The position numbers were made by a program, and so were the translations under genes. Positions 11,501 to 22,967 of a stretch of 64,000 nt of DNA are shown one piece after another (within the stretch, counting starts at the first letter, position 1; the number at the start of each line of letters is the position of its first letter). The notes beneath the pieces were generated by a model. The model had not been told where the DNA came from and did not search any database. It worked only from the letters and a program-made list of their open reading frames with translations. This stretch comes from Chelonoidis abingdonii (Eukaryota > Chordata > Testudines > Testudinidae). Where the stretch lies: contig NC_133777.1 in assembly GCF_003597395.2 (NCBI RefSeq), forward strand, positions 56,613,833 through 56,677,832, written 5' to 3'.

Positions 11501-12814
11501 GATTGCATCCAAGCTATGACAACAAGCTAAATTTGAAAGCAGTAAAACTTTATCTATCTACCAAAGTATTTCCAACCTGTCCTCTGCCTGCCAAAAAATA
11601 ACCCTTGAATGGAGATTTCATATGACTTGTCCCCGTCAACTATAGATCCTGTCAACTTGCATTATGCATGGATAACACAAATATTAAAGACATACCCTCT
11701 AGTAAAAAGCTTACACAGCTTTTTTGGCATGAGCAGAATAAATAGCAGATAACTACAGCACCAAGGAAGTATCTTAAATCTTGACAAGCAATTGGAAGTA
11801 GAAAGTATTTTCATTTATCATTTCTTGAGCATATTAGTATTGTAGAACATATCAGTGATGTTCTTTTTATATTCATTTTTTATAATCAGCCATCATGTTG
11901 ATTTAATGGCAGCAAGTTTTAAGAAGAAAGCAAATGAAAATAGAAAAAAGCTAGATAGTCTTGGGGAGCTAATTCTTCCACCACTCAAAGTACATTTATC
12001 CTTCTCCCCCCATTTGAAACTCTGTATCATCCTAAAAGACATGTTTGATTGCTACAGTGAACTTTTAGTCCAACACATTGTAATAATGAATAATCCAGAC
12101 ACAGATTTTTAAATCTTCATTTGAAAAGTCATTCACATTTTTCAGTGCCAAAAAAAAAATTAAAAAAAAATGGATTGCAATATGGAGGGGACTCTGAAAT
12201 GCATATTTTCCATTAATTTTTACACCAAATCCATACTTTCAGATGGTGTAAAACCAAAAGCTGATGGATTTATTGTTCTTCTGACAATGTGCTTTACTGC
12301 TGATATTTAAAAACAAGCAGATAATGCCAAATAGGCTTAATAATATTGATTATACTTGGGACATCCAGTTATATTTTGGTCTTTTTCTTTTACTGTTGTC
12401 AAATTTGTTGGAACAATGTTCAACAGAACAATATCTCAACTTTGTACAATCTTCCTTGATTGAGTAACGGAAATATAATGAAGTTATTTCAGCTCTTTTT
12501 TTCAAGAATGAGACAGGTTTACATTTTGAAAATCTGTGAGAACATAACACGATAATTCAGATAAAAAATTGACAAATTAAAGAAAATAAGCCAAAGAATG
12601 CTCTGAATGTCACTAACATAGGGAAAAGTGGAGCAGAGGGTAATTCTTCTGTTGAGAGACTCATAGCAAGCATTTTTTAACTCCCTTCATGCTGGAGAGA
12701 GAGAATTGGCATTTTAACTACTATAATGGAGAAGTGACTGCATTGACATACATATTCTGGGGCTAAATTATGTGGTATGGTGCCTGAAGGCAGACATAAA
12801 AATGTGCCCCCAAC
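8513..12814. other. Unassigned DNA with SINE-like scraps and a pyrimidine tract
   Basis: No gene recognised in 4.3 kb. Two stretches, 8815-8925 and 9210-9297, resemble antisense tails of the SINE family seen at 21290-21562: tattattaattt, then a ggcactttcc/acagtccttgtacc-type middle and caaagctcataacctaa or aatgcttacagtctaaa. From about 10285 to 10790 the plus strand is very rich in C and T. An AT-rich run with two A tracts lies at 12148-12172. Confidence 0.45.
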
Positions 12815-12892
12815 AAGGAGGCTACCTATTTCCATTTATGTCAATAGAGATTTTGTCACTGACTTCAACAGAAGTAGAATCCAGCCATAAAT
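12815..12892. repeat. Ancient palindromic repeat (GACTTCAATGGG type)
   Basis: The pair tatgtcaatagagatttt and cactgacttcaacagaagt, ending in agaatccagcc, is a degraded foldback of the amniote GACTTCAATGGGAG / GGATTNGGCC family. Non-coding and old. Confidence 0.45.
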
Positions 12893-14534
12893 GAGAGCAC
12901 ATATTGAAAAGCAGAACGAAATGTGTCTGTGTACTGACCAAGACAGGATCCCTCTTGCAATCTGTTCCAACTAAAGCCAGGAATAATTTCCCCACAAATA
13001 CGTGCATAGGAACCATTGGTGGGTCAGGAGGCAATACGTCATAAAGGAGCAGACAATACTCCTGATGATCTGTCTACAGCTCCTGTCGAGAAGGCATATG
13101 GAATTGCTAGGAGCACAACATGTTATAAGGATGTGATGGAATTTACAGACCCCACATGGAGACTAAGGAAGAGAAGGAGCAATACTGGGCCAAGAGGGTC
13201 CTACCATTAGCAGCTGTGAAGCATACTCCAAACAGAGAAGCTGCTCAAAAGAGGACTCAGAGTCAAGAAGAGAAGCGAAGTGAAGGATAGACTGTTTGAA
13301 AGAGACCAATTTGTAGTTTCTGGAGACAAAGCAATCCACAGGAGAGGGACTGGTTCATGGATAAGACCCAAGCAGGAGATAGGAATCTGATCCTTTTCCC
13401 ACCCACACTAGCTCCTGAGGCAGAAAAACTGGACACAAGGAAGAAAATTGAGGAATGCTTATTTGACTGACCTGCTGAGACTGATTGATTGGGAACTCCC
13501 AGGGGGTGGGTAGTAGGGGGTGGTGACCATGCCCCAAGTCAAAGAGAGAGTGGAGAGGTCAGAAGCAACCAACGGGAGAACCAAGGTGCACCTGGAAGAG
13601 GCGACTGAGACTCTTTACACTTTTCCGTTTTGGGCCCTGGACCATGACCTGGTGGAGAGGGAGGGCCTAGGTCCTCATATCTTTCCCCCACTTCCAGGAC
13701 CTTGGGGGTGGAAGGAGTGTTGTACCATGGTCTGCCCCTGCGTGAAACCCAGTAGAATGGGCCAGAATAGGCACAGCATATTTCCATCCCATACTCTTGC
13801 AACTGGGCATGGGTTTCTTGTCATGTCCTGATGCAGATCATCCTCCAAAATATGGTCCATGATCACTAAGTAGGCAAATTTTAAAAAGCAACCAATGAAC
13901 AATGCTGTGAATATCACAATGGAAAAAATATGTGCATTAGAAATCTATGACATAATTTACAGGCATTTCTATTTCTGTCTTGTCATGGGCTCCAAAGATA
14001 CATAAAACATCTTGAATTTATACTTTAGGTCACTGAAAAGGCACAAACATGACTACTGAGAGTACCTGAAACTCTGCTAATGGCAACAAAGAGATGTCTA
14101 AAAATATCTCTTGGAAAACAAGACAATGGCAAATTTAATAGACACTACAGACCGTTTAAAAAAAAGAAAGAAAAAAACTTTACTTCTGTTCTATTTAAAA
14201 ACAGAATAATGCAACAATAAGGTGCAGTATTTGAGAGACTATGAAGACAATCAGGAAAAATGGGAAACTGAGAATAAACCCAGAAACATTCATCTTTCTT
14301 CAAACAATAGTCATGAAGGTTGGGATTCTCTTCTGCTAACACACAACTATCATTAAGGAGCCACTCACGTAAACAACCATTGTTCCATTGTGAAAATTTA
14401 TGGAATAAATATCAGGGTTTCTGCTGCTTTGCTTGTTTACCTCAGTAGATGGATGGTTGCCCAAAGATCTTCATGCCAAATCCTTTGTGAGTTCTCATCA
14501 ATTATTTGTAAATAGGTATGTATTGTTCATTTAG
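12893..14534. other. Unassigned DNA
   Basis: No gene or repeat family recognised. Overlapping frames on both strands at 13520-13831, 13539-13802 and 13675-13917 coincide with a locally GC-richer patch and show no domain, so they are treated as chance. Confidence 0.45.
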
Positions 14535-14612
14535 GGGATGGTCCTGATACCACTCAAGTCAATGGATGTATTGCCACAGACTTCAGTGAGAGCAGAATTA
14601 GGCCCAAAAGGA
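14535..14612. repeat. Ancient palindromic repeat (CTCAAGTCAATGG type)
   Basis: gatggtcctgataccactc and agagcagaattaggcccaa enclose actcaagtcaatgg and cagacttcagtgag. The two halves are imperfect inverted copies, fitting the amniote foldback repeat with CATTGAAGTCAATGG at its core. Confidence 0.5.
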
Positions 14613-15035
14613 GTTTTGTGATGTGTTGCACTGTTTATATTAGTGTCACAACAATAACTCCCAGACTGAGGATAATTTCATTGATGATAATGAGACTTAT
14701 CAACGCCAATTCCATTTACAGGTTGGCCTTAATCCAAAATGTCTGCAACAATGAAGTAAGTGACAGTTAAACAAGTAAAGAATCAATTCACTAATCAAGT
14801 TTTTATTTCTTTCAAATTTCTATCAGGATAACTTTGTCTCTAACGGGGTTCAAAAATTGTATTAACCAAATCTACCTGCCTCACATCACATACACAAACC
14901 CTACTGGAAATTCCTGTTGAAAATGTTTAGTTATTTCCTGCTGGTTTCAGGTGGCCAACTAGATTTTGGAACAGAGCAAATGATCTTTTCTAAATTGGCT
15001 TAGTATTGATACAGTATATCAAACTGGTTATAATA

Positions 15036-15176
15036 GCCCTGGATAGGGTAACCAGACAGCAAGTGTGAAAAATCAGGACAGGGCATGGGAGAATAATAGG
15101 ACCCTATATAAGAAAAAGACCCCAAAATCGGGACTATCCCTATAAAATCAGGACATCTGGTCACCCTAGCCCTGAA
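15036..15176 (+). mobile_element. 125-bp hAT MITE (copy 2) with near-exact 8-bp TSD
   Basis: Element at 15044-15168, beginning TAGGGTAACCAGACAGC and ending ATCTGGTCACCCTA. Flanking 8-mers are gccctgga (15036-15043) and gccctgaa (15169-15176), seven of eight identical, the hAT signature. Same orientation and family as the copy at 8234 (shared gtgtgaaaaatcagga and cctataaaatc), and inverted relative to the copy at 46544. Confidence 0.92.
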
Positions 15177-17509
15177 TTATGTTCTAATATGGTTTCCTCT
15201 GGTAAATAAGAAGGTTTGTCTAAATCTTAATTGTCATTAAAATCATAGAGCCAAATTCTGGTCCATCACATAAATGACTATTAAAATGAACCTCCATTCT
15301 GATTAGAAATAGGCTCCATGTATTTTGTCTCCAACAAATATTATTTTGCTAGGAACACACGAAGTATTTGTAAGTATGTGGGTGAATAGAGCCCATGGCT
15401 GGATGAAGGAACGTCTACACATACTCATGAGCAGAACTTGGCCCTTATACCCGTGCTGGAATGTCACACCATGACTCCCGTAGAGAGCACCTCTCTACAG
15501 GTGTTTGGAGGAGCTGGAATAAAGGCAAAACATTTCTGTCCAGAATCCACCTCTACCTGTGGATCACACAACAGCCAGAATTTGGCTCTAAAAGCTATTA
15601 AACCTATTAATATTAAATTGTAAATACATACATCTCCCTCCTGTTTATGTACATAGAAGGTGAAAAAGAATGGTTTATAATTGTGCTAAAAGATGTAGAG
15701 CAGCAAACAAAGTTATGCATTTTACAGAACTCCTACTTAACTCTTCAGCATTACATGTCTTTTCCTTCATATCGTTTCTTGGCAAATCATCCTCTCTAAC
15801 CAAAGACTGTACTGTGTCTATAACAAAGCACTCTTTGTATCCTGCATAATAAACTAACTTCTATACTGTATCAAATATTATGGGGTTGTTTTTTTTGTTT
15901 AAATAGCAAATTTTTACAATATTATATAATTATTTCCATAAAATACACTGCAGCATTCATTGCTAGTATTAATGCCTTTATCAAAAGATTAAAGGGAATT
16001 ACACAAAAGTGGACTCAAATGTAATACATGTATAGGCATAAGATCTTGAGGATGAATAGTGCTATAGCACAAGGTATTTTGAGCCAACTCCTTTTGCACT
16101 GTTACAGTAAAACAAAGAGATTAGAGAGCTTCCCTTGTAGGACAACTGGGGATTCCTCTTGTGTTGGGAAAGATCCAGATGGTATAAAATGTATATTGTT
16201 TGCTCTATGGCACCTACTTCCAGATGCTCAGCCAAGTGGGTGTGCAGAGGTGAGATGGGGAGCAGCCAGAACATGCAGCATTCCAATGATCTGGAGATGG
16301 TGTGAGGACTTCCTATTCCAGTTATGATAAGCTAAATTAGCCCTGAGACTGTTGTAACTTGCACTGAAGGGCCAAACTAGCCCTCAAGAGCCCCAAAGAA
16401 TATGGGGAGGCAAAAGATGTAAGAGGATTCATAGATGATTTTCTGCTATTATACTGAGTGGAACTCAAGCGCATCTAAGGCTCTACCTTTTGACTTTTAT
16501 TCTTGCCAATTGTTCTGTTTTTCTCCTGGTTCTTAGACACATGCTGTTTAGTTTCACTGAAATAGTGTAATTTTTTGAATCTGACATTCAAATATTGCAA
16601 ATATTTTCACAGGCAAATTTGTTACTACTGCAGCATAATTAGGAGTTGTTAATTGTGTGATAATATAACTATGATTTTATGCAATCTTGTTACTCAGCAT
16701 ATGAGGGCTCACAGACATAAGATACAGCTCACTGGTTTTGAGGATTGTGGTTTAGTTGTTACCCTACTAAATGAGTCAGGAACAGGTGCAAAAATAAATG
16801 ACTGTTTAGTGTCAGTTACTTTCTTTGCACAGTATTTTTTTTGCAACAAAACATTTAGACTTGTAGATAAGGTGTGCAAGGTTTTTTGTTCTGCCTTTTT
16901 TTTTTAGTATGATTGTGGACTTCACTTTTTTCCTAGCAGCCTCTTTCTGTTTATTTGTATTTATTTATCTAACCCAGAGTACAGACAAGAAGTAAATATC
17001 TTTCACAAGAATGTCATGAGAGGAGCCTCAAGAACAATTATGGTCCATTTGTATCAAAATTCTTCTCTTAAACAGACCTCTAGGCACTTACTAACATCAG
17101 GTCAAAAATCTTCTTTAAAAAAAGAGTCTGTAGATACAGATGTAGCGTCTGATCCTACTATTGTATTTACTTTTGTGTGTAATCCCGCTGAGGCCAATTC
17201 TGTTACTCATGGTAGTAAGCACTATATCTAACAGAAAGTGTTCGGAGGATCTGGTCCTTAGATTGTAACAATGATACTGTGTATCAGATACAATATTTTC
17301 AAAGACCCTAGATAAATAAGACATTTCAAAATGTCCATCTATGACACCTAGCAGTATCTGGACATATTATTTACAGTTTTACCTTAATGTGAGTCTGTCT
17401 GAAGTCAAGATATATCCGCTGTATAACATTTATGATTTCTACTTGATATTGTTTTGCTAAATAACCTCAGCTGTAGTTTACCCACCTCTGCTTTAGGGGC
17501 TGATGGAAA
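15177..17509. other. Unassigned DNA
   Basis: About 2.3 kb with no recognised gene. A short ancient-repeat scrap may lie at 15240-15300 (gagccaaattctggtcc). Frames at 16028-16327 and 16653-16907 are under 100 codons and featureless. Confidence 0.45.
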
Positions 17510-18320
17510 AATAAATAGAGTTGGGCAAACTATTTTGGTTGAAGCTTATTTTTACTGGAAAATGCAGATTTAGGTCAAATTAAACATTTCATGACTATAT
17601 GTCTGTTTTGGTGAATTGTTTCTGGCCAAAAAAAAAAAAAAAAGGAAATGTTGGGGTAGGTTCACAAAATGGAGAAGGAGGTGGTACTCCCAGCCCCTTA
17701 CCCTCCATACATAGAGCACTCACCTGAGAGGTTCACATCCCCACTCTGCTTTCAGAACAGGGACTTTAACTTGAGTCTCTCACGTTCTAGGTAAGTAAGT
17801 GCCTGAAGCACCAAGCTATGGGTTCTTTTGGGGTGGATTTTTCTCAAGCTCTTCTGTTGAAGCTGTTCCACTTCGTATAAATACTTAAATATTCACTGGA
17901 GCAGGTAGAGGAACCTTATGTCCCCCCTCCCCCACCCCAGGTTAGTCTTCTAACCATCAGGCTATAGAGTCATGCTCATTTTTCTCTGGTCTCAGAATAC
18001 CCAATACACCTGCAATGTAGGAGACTCAAGTCTTTGCTCTAGAGCAGGAAGGTCTACATCCAGACAAGTGCTCTAACCACTGGGCTATTGGTAACAGGGA
18101 CCCCCCCTTCTCCTCCCCATCACTGTTGCCCCTAATTTCACTTACTTTTGTTAAAAATGCCCAAAATTGAAACAAAACACACTTTTGGGCCGAACAAAAA
18201 TTTCAGGTTGACCAAAAAAAAATTCTTAATTCACAAAATAAATTGTCAAAAGTTTGGTTTCAGATTGACCCAAAACACATTTTCCCACATTTTTCAGAAC
18301 TGCCAGCAAACATAAAACTA
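17510..18320 (-). mobile_element. Composite repeat with three tRNA-like units
   Basis: Outer parts (17515-17640 and 18160-18310) are A/T-rich with ttttggttgaa, ttgaccaaaaa and gtttggtttcagattgacc words that I associate with a DNA transposon found in birds and turtles. The interior, read on the minus strand, holds three successive tRNA-head-like starts: AATAGCCCAGTGGTTAGAGC (near 18090), CTATAGCCTGATGGTTAGAA (near 17965) and CCCATAGCTTGGTGCTTCAGG (near 17822). Each is followed by a GAGACTCAAGTYAAAG- or B-box-like stretch. Between them lies ctgttgaagctgttccac, another familiar internal word. No intact tRNA gene is present; the units look like captured or duplicated SINE heads. Boundaries are approximate. 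Confidence 0.5.
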
Positions 18321-18739
18321 GTTATTCCCAAAGCCCTAAGAACAGGCAACACAATGACTCCTCAGGTAAGAATATCCTACCACAAGCTTGAAAGATAAAG
18401 GGGCAGATCATTAGCTTAAAAGATCCCATATTCTCTCTCCAACAAAGATGTAAGCCTTGTTTTGCCAAGCAGGGACCCCAGAGATTAGAAGGACACTAAA
18501 CAGTTAAAAATCCTTTTCAGGAGGGGATGTGTGTGCTGGGGGTTCTTTAGGAAAGGCTGACAAGGAGAGAAACTCTTCAGAGGAGTCTGAAGAAGTTGGA
18601 TCTACTAGACTATTTTCTCTTCAATACTTTTGTTATATAAAAAAAAATATTTGATTTAAGAAGCTGTTAGGTTACTGGACACCATTGTCATTGCTCCTGG
18701 AGAAAGAAAACTGCAGATGCTGAAATAAGTCAGACCAGC
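18321..18739. other. Unassigned DNA
   Basis: No gene or named repeat recognised. It may contain the left end of the GC-rich element that follows. Confidence 0.4.
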
Positions 18740-19332
18740 TGGTTGTTAGAACATCCGGTCGAAAAGGGACCCTGATGGCTCCAGTCAGCACTGCTGACTG
18801 GGCCATTAAAAGTCTGGTTCACGGTGCTGCGGGGCTAATGGAGGCTAATCCCTACCTGTCCTGTTTCCACACCGTGCCCTGGAAGCGGCCAGCAGGTCTG
18901 GCTAATAGGCGGGGGAAGAGGGGGGGGCCTCAGGGTGCTCCACGCACTGCCCCCGCCCCAAGCACTGGCGCCGCACTCCATTGTCTGCGAAACATGGGCA
19001 AGAACAGCACCCGGAGCCTCCTGGCCCCCCCACCTAGGAGCCGGATCTGCTGGCCACTTCCAGGGAGCCTGCCTTAGCCCCGCAGCGCCCCTCATTTCTG
19101 GCCCCAACCCAGAGCCCCCCCCAAGTTGGAACCCTCACCCCATCCTGCAGCCCAACCCCCTCCCCCAGCCCAGTGAAAGTGAGTGAGGGTAGGGCACAGT
19201 GAGCCACCAAGGGAGGGGGAATGTAGTGGGCAGGTCTTCAGGGCAGGGGTGGGGCGGGCAGGGGATGTGGCCTCAGAGAAGGGGCAGGGCTAGGGTGTTC
19301 AGTTTTCTGCAGTTAGAAAGTTGGCAACCCTA
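18740..19332 (-). mobile_element. GC-rich DNA element ending in TTGGCAACCCTA
   Basis: A GC-rich interspersed element of about 590 bp. Landmarks on the plus strand are acatccggtcgaaaaggga, a tandem-like run of agcccc/accctc words, cagtgaaagtgagtgaggg, ggggcagggctagggtgtt, and the terminus aaagttggcaaccctac. The same terminus ends the 245-bp element at 47514-47758, which has a plausible 8-bp duplication, so a hAT origin is likely. The left boundary and target duplication could not be fixed. The frames at 18775-19186 are stop-poor GC-rich shadows. Confidence 0.65.
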
Positions 19333-19444
19333 CTGCTGAGGTAGTCACAATTCATATACAGGGAACTGCAGCCAGGGCCTGTTCTGAGAGTGGGAGGATC
19401 ACATGATTTCATCCTGAGCGAAGTGATGCTACATGCCTCAGCCA

Positions 19445-19965
19445 GGATGCACTGGAAGAAACCAGGCGAGGTGAGAGGAACAGTTACCCCACTCCTGGGG
19501 GAAAAAATAGGCTGATTGGGGAGGCAGCCACAGCTGTGGCCACACCCAATCAGGCCACAGCTGGCTCTGATATAAGGGTCAGGGGAGGCACTGAGTCAGT
19601 CTCACTCTAGCCTTGGAGTAAGAAGGGCTGAGCTGCCTGGGAGCACAGGGTACATGAAGCAGAGCAGTGCTGGGGAAGGGTAAGAGGAGCTGGGGAGCTC
19701 CAGCCTGGCAACTCCCCAGAGAAAAGGGCCTAGATGATCACTGAGGCAAGATGGGCATAGGGGGAGGGAGTTCCCCTGGGAGTGGAGACCCAGAGCATGG
19801 GGGTACTGTGGTGGGCAGAACTCCAAAGGTAAGGCGCACTGGGGTCTGGGAAGGACATGGGGGGGCCTGAGGCAGGAGAGACACCAGCCAGCAGGAGGTG
19901 CTGAGTCTGGAAAGAGCTAATTCCTGGACCAACCAGCAGGAGGCACCATAGTGGTGAGTGCTCAA
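19445..19965 (+). mobile_element. Solo LTR or LTR fragment
   Basis: An LTR of a type I recall as abundant in turtles. It shows a CAATCAGGCC motif at about 19550, a TATA-like box tataagg at 19571-19577, then gtcagtctcactctagcc (presumed start of R), gctggggagctccagcc, cagggagagacaccag-like words and ctaattcctggaccaacc. The 3' end near ggaggcaccatagtgg is approximate. No internal gag, pol or env sequence was recognised next to it, so it is solo or truncated. Superfamily (Gypsy-like or ERV) cannot be settled by eye. Confidence 0.65.
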
Positions 19966-20500
19966 CCTGATAACTGTGACTGATATTTTTAGGAGTCTCT
20001 TAACCAACTAGAGCCTACTCAGCTGGGGGATTGGGATGACTTAGATCTACAGTGAGACTTAAAATCAGTGGCAATACACCCTGAAGCTATACAAACTGTT
20101 ACCTCCTCTCCAACAGTTTTTATTTATGTCTTAATTATGCTTCTGAAGCAGAGCAGAATTCCTCCTAGAGCATGAGGACACCTAAGGGTAGCACTCCCTG
20201 CTACTCTTCTCTAGGGGGTGTAGAACATTCCACTCTGTGCCTAGCTAGCTCTGTTAGTTTGTGGCAGGGAAGGGGAGACCACCACCCTGCTCCTTTTGGA
20301 ATGTCTTGAGCCCCAGGGGCCACATAGGGGGAACAGTCCCTGCACTCTTGGGAGCAGCAGGAATATAATTGTGTCCCACTGCTGTATAGGGCACAGAAGG
20401 AGCTTCGTTTATTCTCTTCCCACACAATCAGAGTTGGGGTAAGCCTAAAAAAAACTATTTCTAGAAAATGAGTGCAGTAGCACCATCAGACTTCCTCTAC
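19966..20500. other. Unassigned DNA
   Basis: No gene or repeat family recognised. The frame at 20201-20425 (minus) is 74 codons without motifs. Confidence 0.4.
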
Positions 20501-20504
20501 ACCT

Positions 20505-20655
20505 TGGGCCTGATATTCACTTCCTGGCACCTTGTGTCTACATTTAAGTGAGTACAACCACTCTGATTGGTAGCATTTTATCTTGCCTTTTCCCCCACTT
20601 TCCACAGGTATAGATGACTACACAAGGTGCAAGAGTGTGGAGAATCCAGTCCATT
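20505..20655. repeat. Ancient amniote repeat (TTTAAGTGAGTAC / CACAAGGTGCAAG type)
   Basis: gggcctgatattcact at one end and gtggagaatccagtcca at the other enclose ttggtagcattttat, then gactacacaaggtgcaag. The order matches a diverged amniote repeat known to me from turtle and bird sequence. Non-coding. Confidence 0.4.
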
Positions 20656-21134
20656 TTATCTTAAGCTTATAGGGAATGCTGCAATTACTGGCTCCTATTA
20701 GCTTCAGGTTTCTGGATTCTAAGTTGTTCCAAGTGGGAGAAGCATGGCTCCTTCACCCCTCCTTTCTCTATGCATCACTGTGATGGTTACATATTTCATT
20801 ACTTCCAACAAAAGTTATGAACAACATCTTGTTCCCAGATAATCTGATCATATAGTGTATAAAGAAGTTACTATGTGTCATAAACATCCTGCATATCCAA
20901 AGAAGCTGAGTTTATAAGCATCTGTTACAGCAGAAGTGGGCAGCATGATCCAAACTCTGAAGCTTGGCCATGCCAGACATGTCAGCTTTGTAGCCAAAAT
21001 TTTGTTTCCCAGTACTGCCTTTCACATACTTTTTTGATTGTTTGTTTCACAATTTTTTGAGTAAAAAATTGCAATTTTCTATTTTAAAAAGTTGTGTCAA
21101 GTGATGTATGACTCATTCATAATTCCCATCTCAG
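20656..21134. other. Unassigned DNA
   Basis: AT-rich stretch with nothing recognised. Confidence 0.4.
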
Positions 21135-21245
21135 CCCTGACCTCTCTGGGACCAGTGCTGTTCAATATAATAATAAATCCTCTGGAAAGGGGAGTGAAAA
21201 GTGTGGTGGCAACATTTCAGATAATACAAAATTACCTCAACCGGG
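21135..21245 (+). pseudogene. CR1 reverse-transcriptase fragment
   Basis: About 110 bp matching the RT core of CR1, encoding a LGPVLFNIIIN-like motif and then a decayed FADD box. It is nearly identical to 23288-23395 in the larger CR1 downstream. Both copies carry the same one-base loss in the FADD codons (acatttcagataatac where a functional CR1 has a tttgcagatgatac-type sequence) and the same aaagtgtggtggcaac word. It has lost both its 5' and 3' neighbours. See the finding on shared mutations. Confidence 0.85.
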
Positions 21246-21289
21246 GAAGAACTTTATCACAAGCACTCAAACATGGACCAACACACTGG

Positions 21290-21562
21290 ATCATAATTAT
21301 AATTATATTATGGTCATCCCTACAGGCCTCCATATATCAAGATCCCCTTGTGCCAGGCACTATACAAACACATGGTAACCAATCCTGCTTCAAAGAGTTT
21401 ATAATCCAAGCTGACAAGAGAAACAAAAGATGAGAGGGAAGACAGAGGCACGCAGACATGAAGTCATTTGCCCAAGGTCACATAGCAGGTCAGTGGCAGA
21501 GTAGAACCCAGATTTCCTACTGCCAGTCCCATGCCTTAAATTACTAGACTACACTGCTTTCC
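21290..21562 (-). repeat. Full-length SINE, antisense
   Basis: Read on the plus strand, the 3' tail comes first (attatattatggtcatcc, ccaggcactatacaaacac, aagagtttataatccaagc). The core follows (tcatttgcccaaggtcacat, agcaggtcagtggcagag) and then the tRNA-like head (agaacccagatttcctac, ttactagactacactgc). This is the same tRNA-headed CORE/MIR-type family as at 2143, in reverse. It lies directly beyond the CR1 fragment at 21135-21245. Confidence 0.82.
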
Positions 21563-22253
21563 CTGAAATTATCTCTTGCTTCTTTAAAGCCCCAGTATGC
21601 CTCCACCTCATGCCAAATGTTACAAAGAGAATAGCTTTTAACATTCTTTGCATTTTTGAAATTGGTAGGCTTGGAGATATAATACCAAGTGATCTTTAAA
21701 TATAGAATGAGTTGCATGCCCTAGCTAGAAAAAGAAACATAAGAAATCTAAGTGAGCTACTCACTGAAATACTCTTGTGACTAATTTCTTAAAATGGCTT
21801 TGTGAATTTTATTCTTAAAGCTCATGGAGGTGGCTTGCTAGATTCTAATAACTGGGAGGGAAACCACAAATGAACCAGATTTTTTTGTCACATAACAAGG
21901 CTCTTTCAGCTTTAGTTACCCTACTATGTCCCCAGGCTTTGGGGTTTTTTCTGAGTTCACTTACATCAGCATAATTGCACTGGCTTCAATACAGGTCTGT
22001 CGCATCTTAGGTGGATTTAACATGCTCAATTTCAGCTTTATGTGGTCGGCAAAAAGAAAAAAAGAGAAAAATAACAATTTAAATACTGTTTCTGAAGTGT
22101 GGGCGATTCTGCCCTCCATTACACTCAATGTAATTTTGACTATATGCAATTTTCGCTTTACGTGCTGACTGTGGAACGTAACCCCAGCGTAAGATGAGAC
22201 AGACCTGTAGAATAACTCCTGAATTGCACTGCTGTGAGAGCAAAGGGAAGCCC
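21563..22253. other. Unassigned DNA
   Basis: No gene or named repeat recognised in about 690 bp. Overlapping frames on opposite strands (21926-22168 plus, 21961-22275 minus) have no motif. Confidence 0.4.
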
Positions 22254-22534
22254 TTAGCATATGTCTACACTGCACCTAGAGGAATGATGATGTGGGTGGA
22301 CAGACTCATGCTAGTTAGATGCATGGCAGTTACAGCATTGGGGCAGTTTAGTCTAGCAGTCCAAGCTTAGACCCACGGCATCAGGCAGGTTTGGACTCTG
22401 GTGGCCAGCCTGAGTCACTGCTCATGCAGCAACATCCACATTGTTATTTTTAGGATGCTAACCTGAGCAGAGCAAACACAAGTCTTTCTGCATTGGGACT
22501 CACACCTCCCAGCTGCAGTGTAGATGTACCCTTA
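22254..22534. mobile_element. TIR MITE of the GTCTACACTG family with TTA target repeats
   Basis: A non-coding 275-bp element at 22257-22531. The left end gcatatgtctacactgca and the reversed right end gggtacatctacactgca are matched inverted termini of equal length. Each is bounded by TTA (22254-22256 and 22532-22534), which suits the PIF/Harbinger superfamily. An alternative reading, 8-bp flanks gcccttag/acccttag, would imply hAT but makes the termini unequal. Related sequence lies at 54889-55199. Confidence 0.75.
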
Positions 22535-22597
22535 GTGGTGGTTTGAGAATATGCTGGCCAGGCCAATGTACTCAGTACTATGTTTTCATCTGATCAT

Positions 22598-22735
22598 CAG
22601 TAAGGCCTCAATTCAGTAAAATACCTAAGCACATGCTTAACTATAAACATGCGGGTAGTCCTATTGACTATTAATTACATACTTAAATTGTAGCACATAC
22701 TTTAGTGCTTTGCTGGATCAGGGCCCAAGTTTTCT
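22598..22735. repeat. Ancient palindromic repeat (AAGCACATGCTTAA type)
   Basis: A fairly complete foldback repeat. It starts with cctcaattcagtaaaatacc, then aagcacatgcttaactata and catgcgggtagtcctattga; the reversed arm reads gtgctttgctggatcagg. I recall the family as widespread in sauropsids, with CCAATTCAGCAAAGCACTTA ends. A partial copy lies at 43488-43550. Confidence 0.65.
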
Positions 22736-22967
22736 AAAGAATGTCATACATAGAGCTCTACATCAATCAATTTTTCCTCTTCATTGAATAATAGTCAGAC
22801 ATACTTTCTAGAGAACCCAACCTACTTAATTCTGTAATAAACAAAAAATAATTAGGAAGGTGAATTGGAAAGGACATGGAAGAGGCATGCATTTGCCCTT
22901 AGAAGTGAAGTTATTTTTATCAGATTTCTGTTTTCTATAATCAGCATTTTATCATTCCCTTTGATAT
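22736..22967. other. Unassigned DNA
   Basis: Short AT-rich spacer before the CR1. Nothing recognised. Confidence 0.4.

Noticed and set aside
13520..13917. Three overlapping frames in a GC-richer patch
   Set aside because: They lie on both strands without motifs, and no start or splice context stands out.
17700..18090. Possible tRNA genes on the minus strand
   Set aside because: The heads resemble tRNA A boxes, but no cloverleaf with acceptor stem could be formed by eye; they are parts of a repeat.
18660..18690. Candidate left terminus (taggttactggac) for the GC-rich element ending at 19332
   Set aside because: It aligns to the right terminus only with a gap, and the neighbouring 8-mers do not match.
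18775..19186. Frames of 83-100 codons on both strands
   Set aside because: They are shadows of the GC-rich DNA element at 18740-19332.
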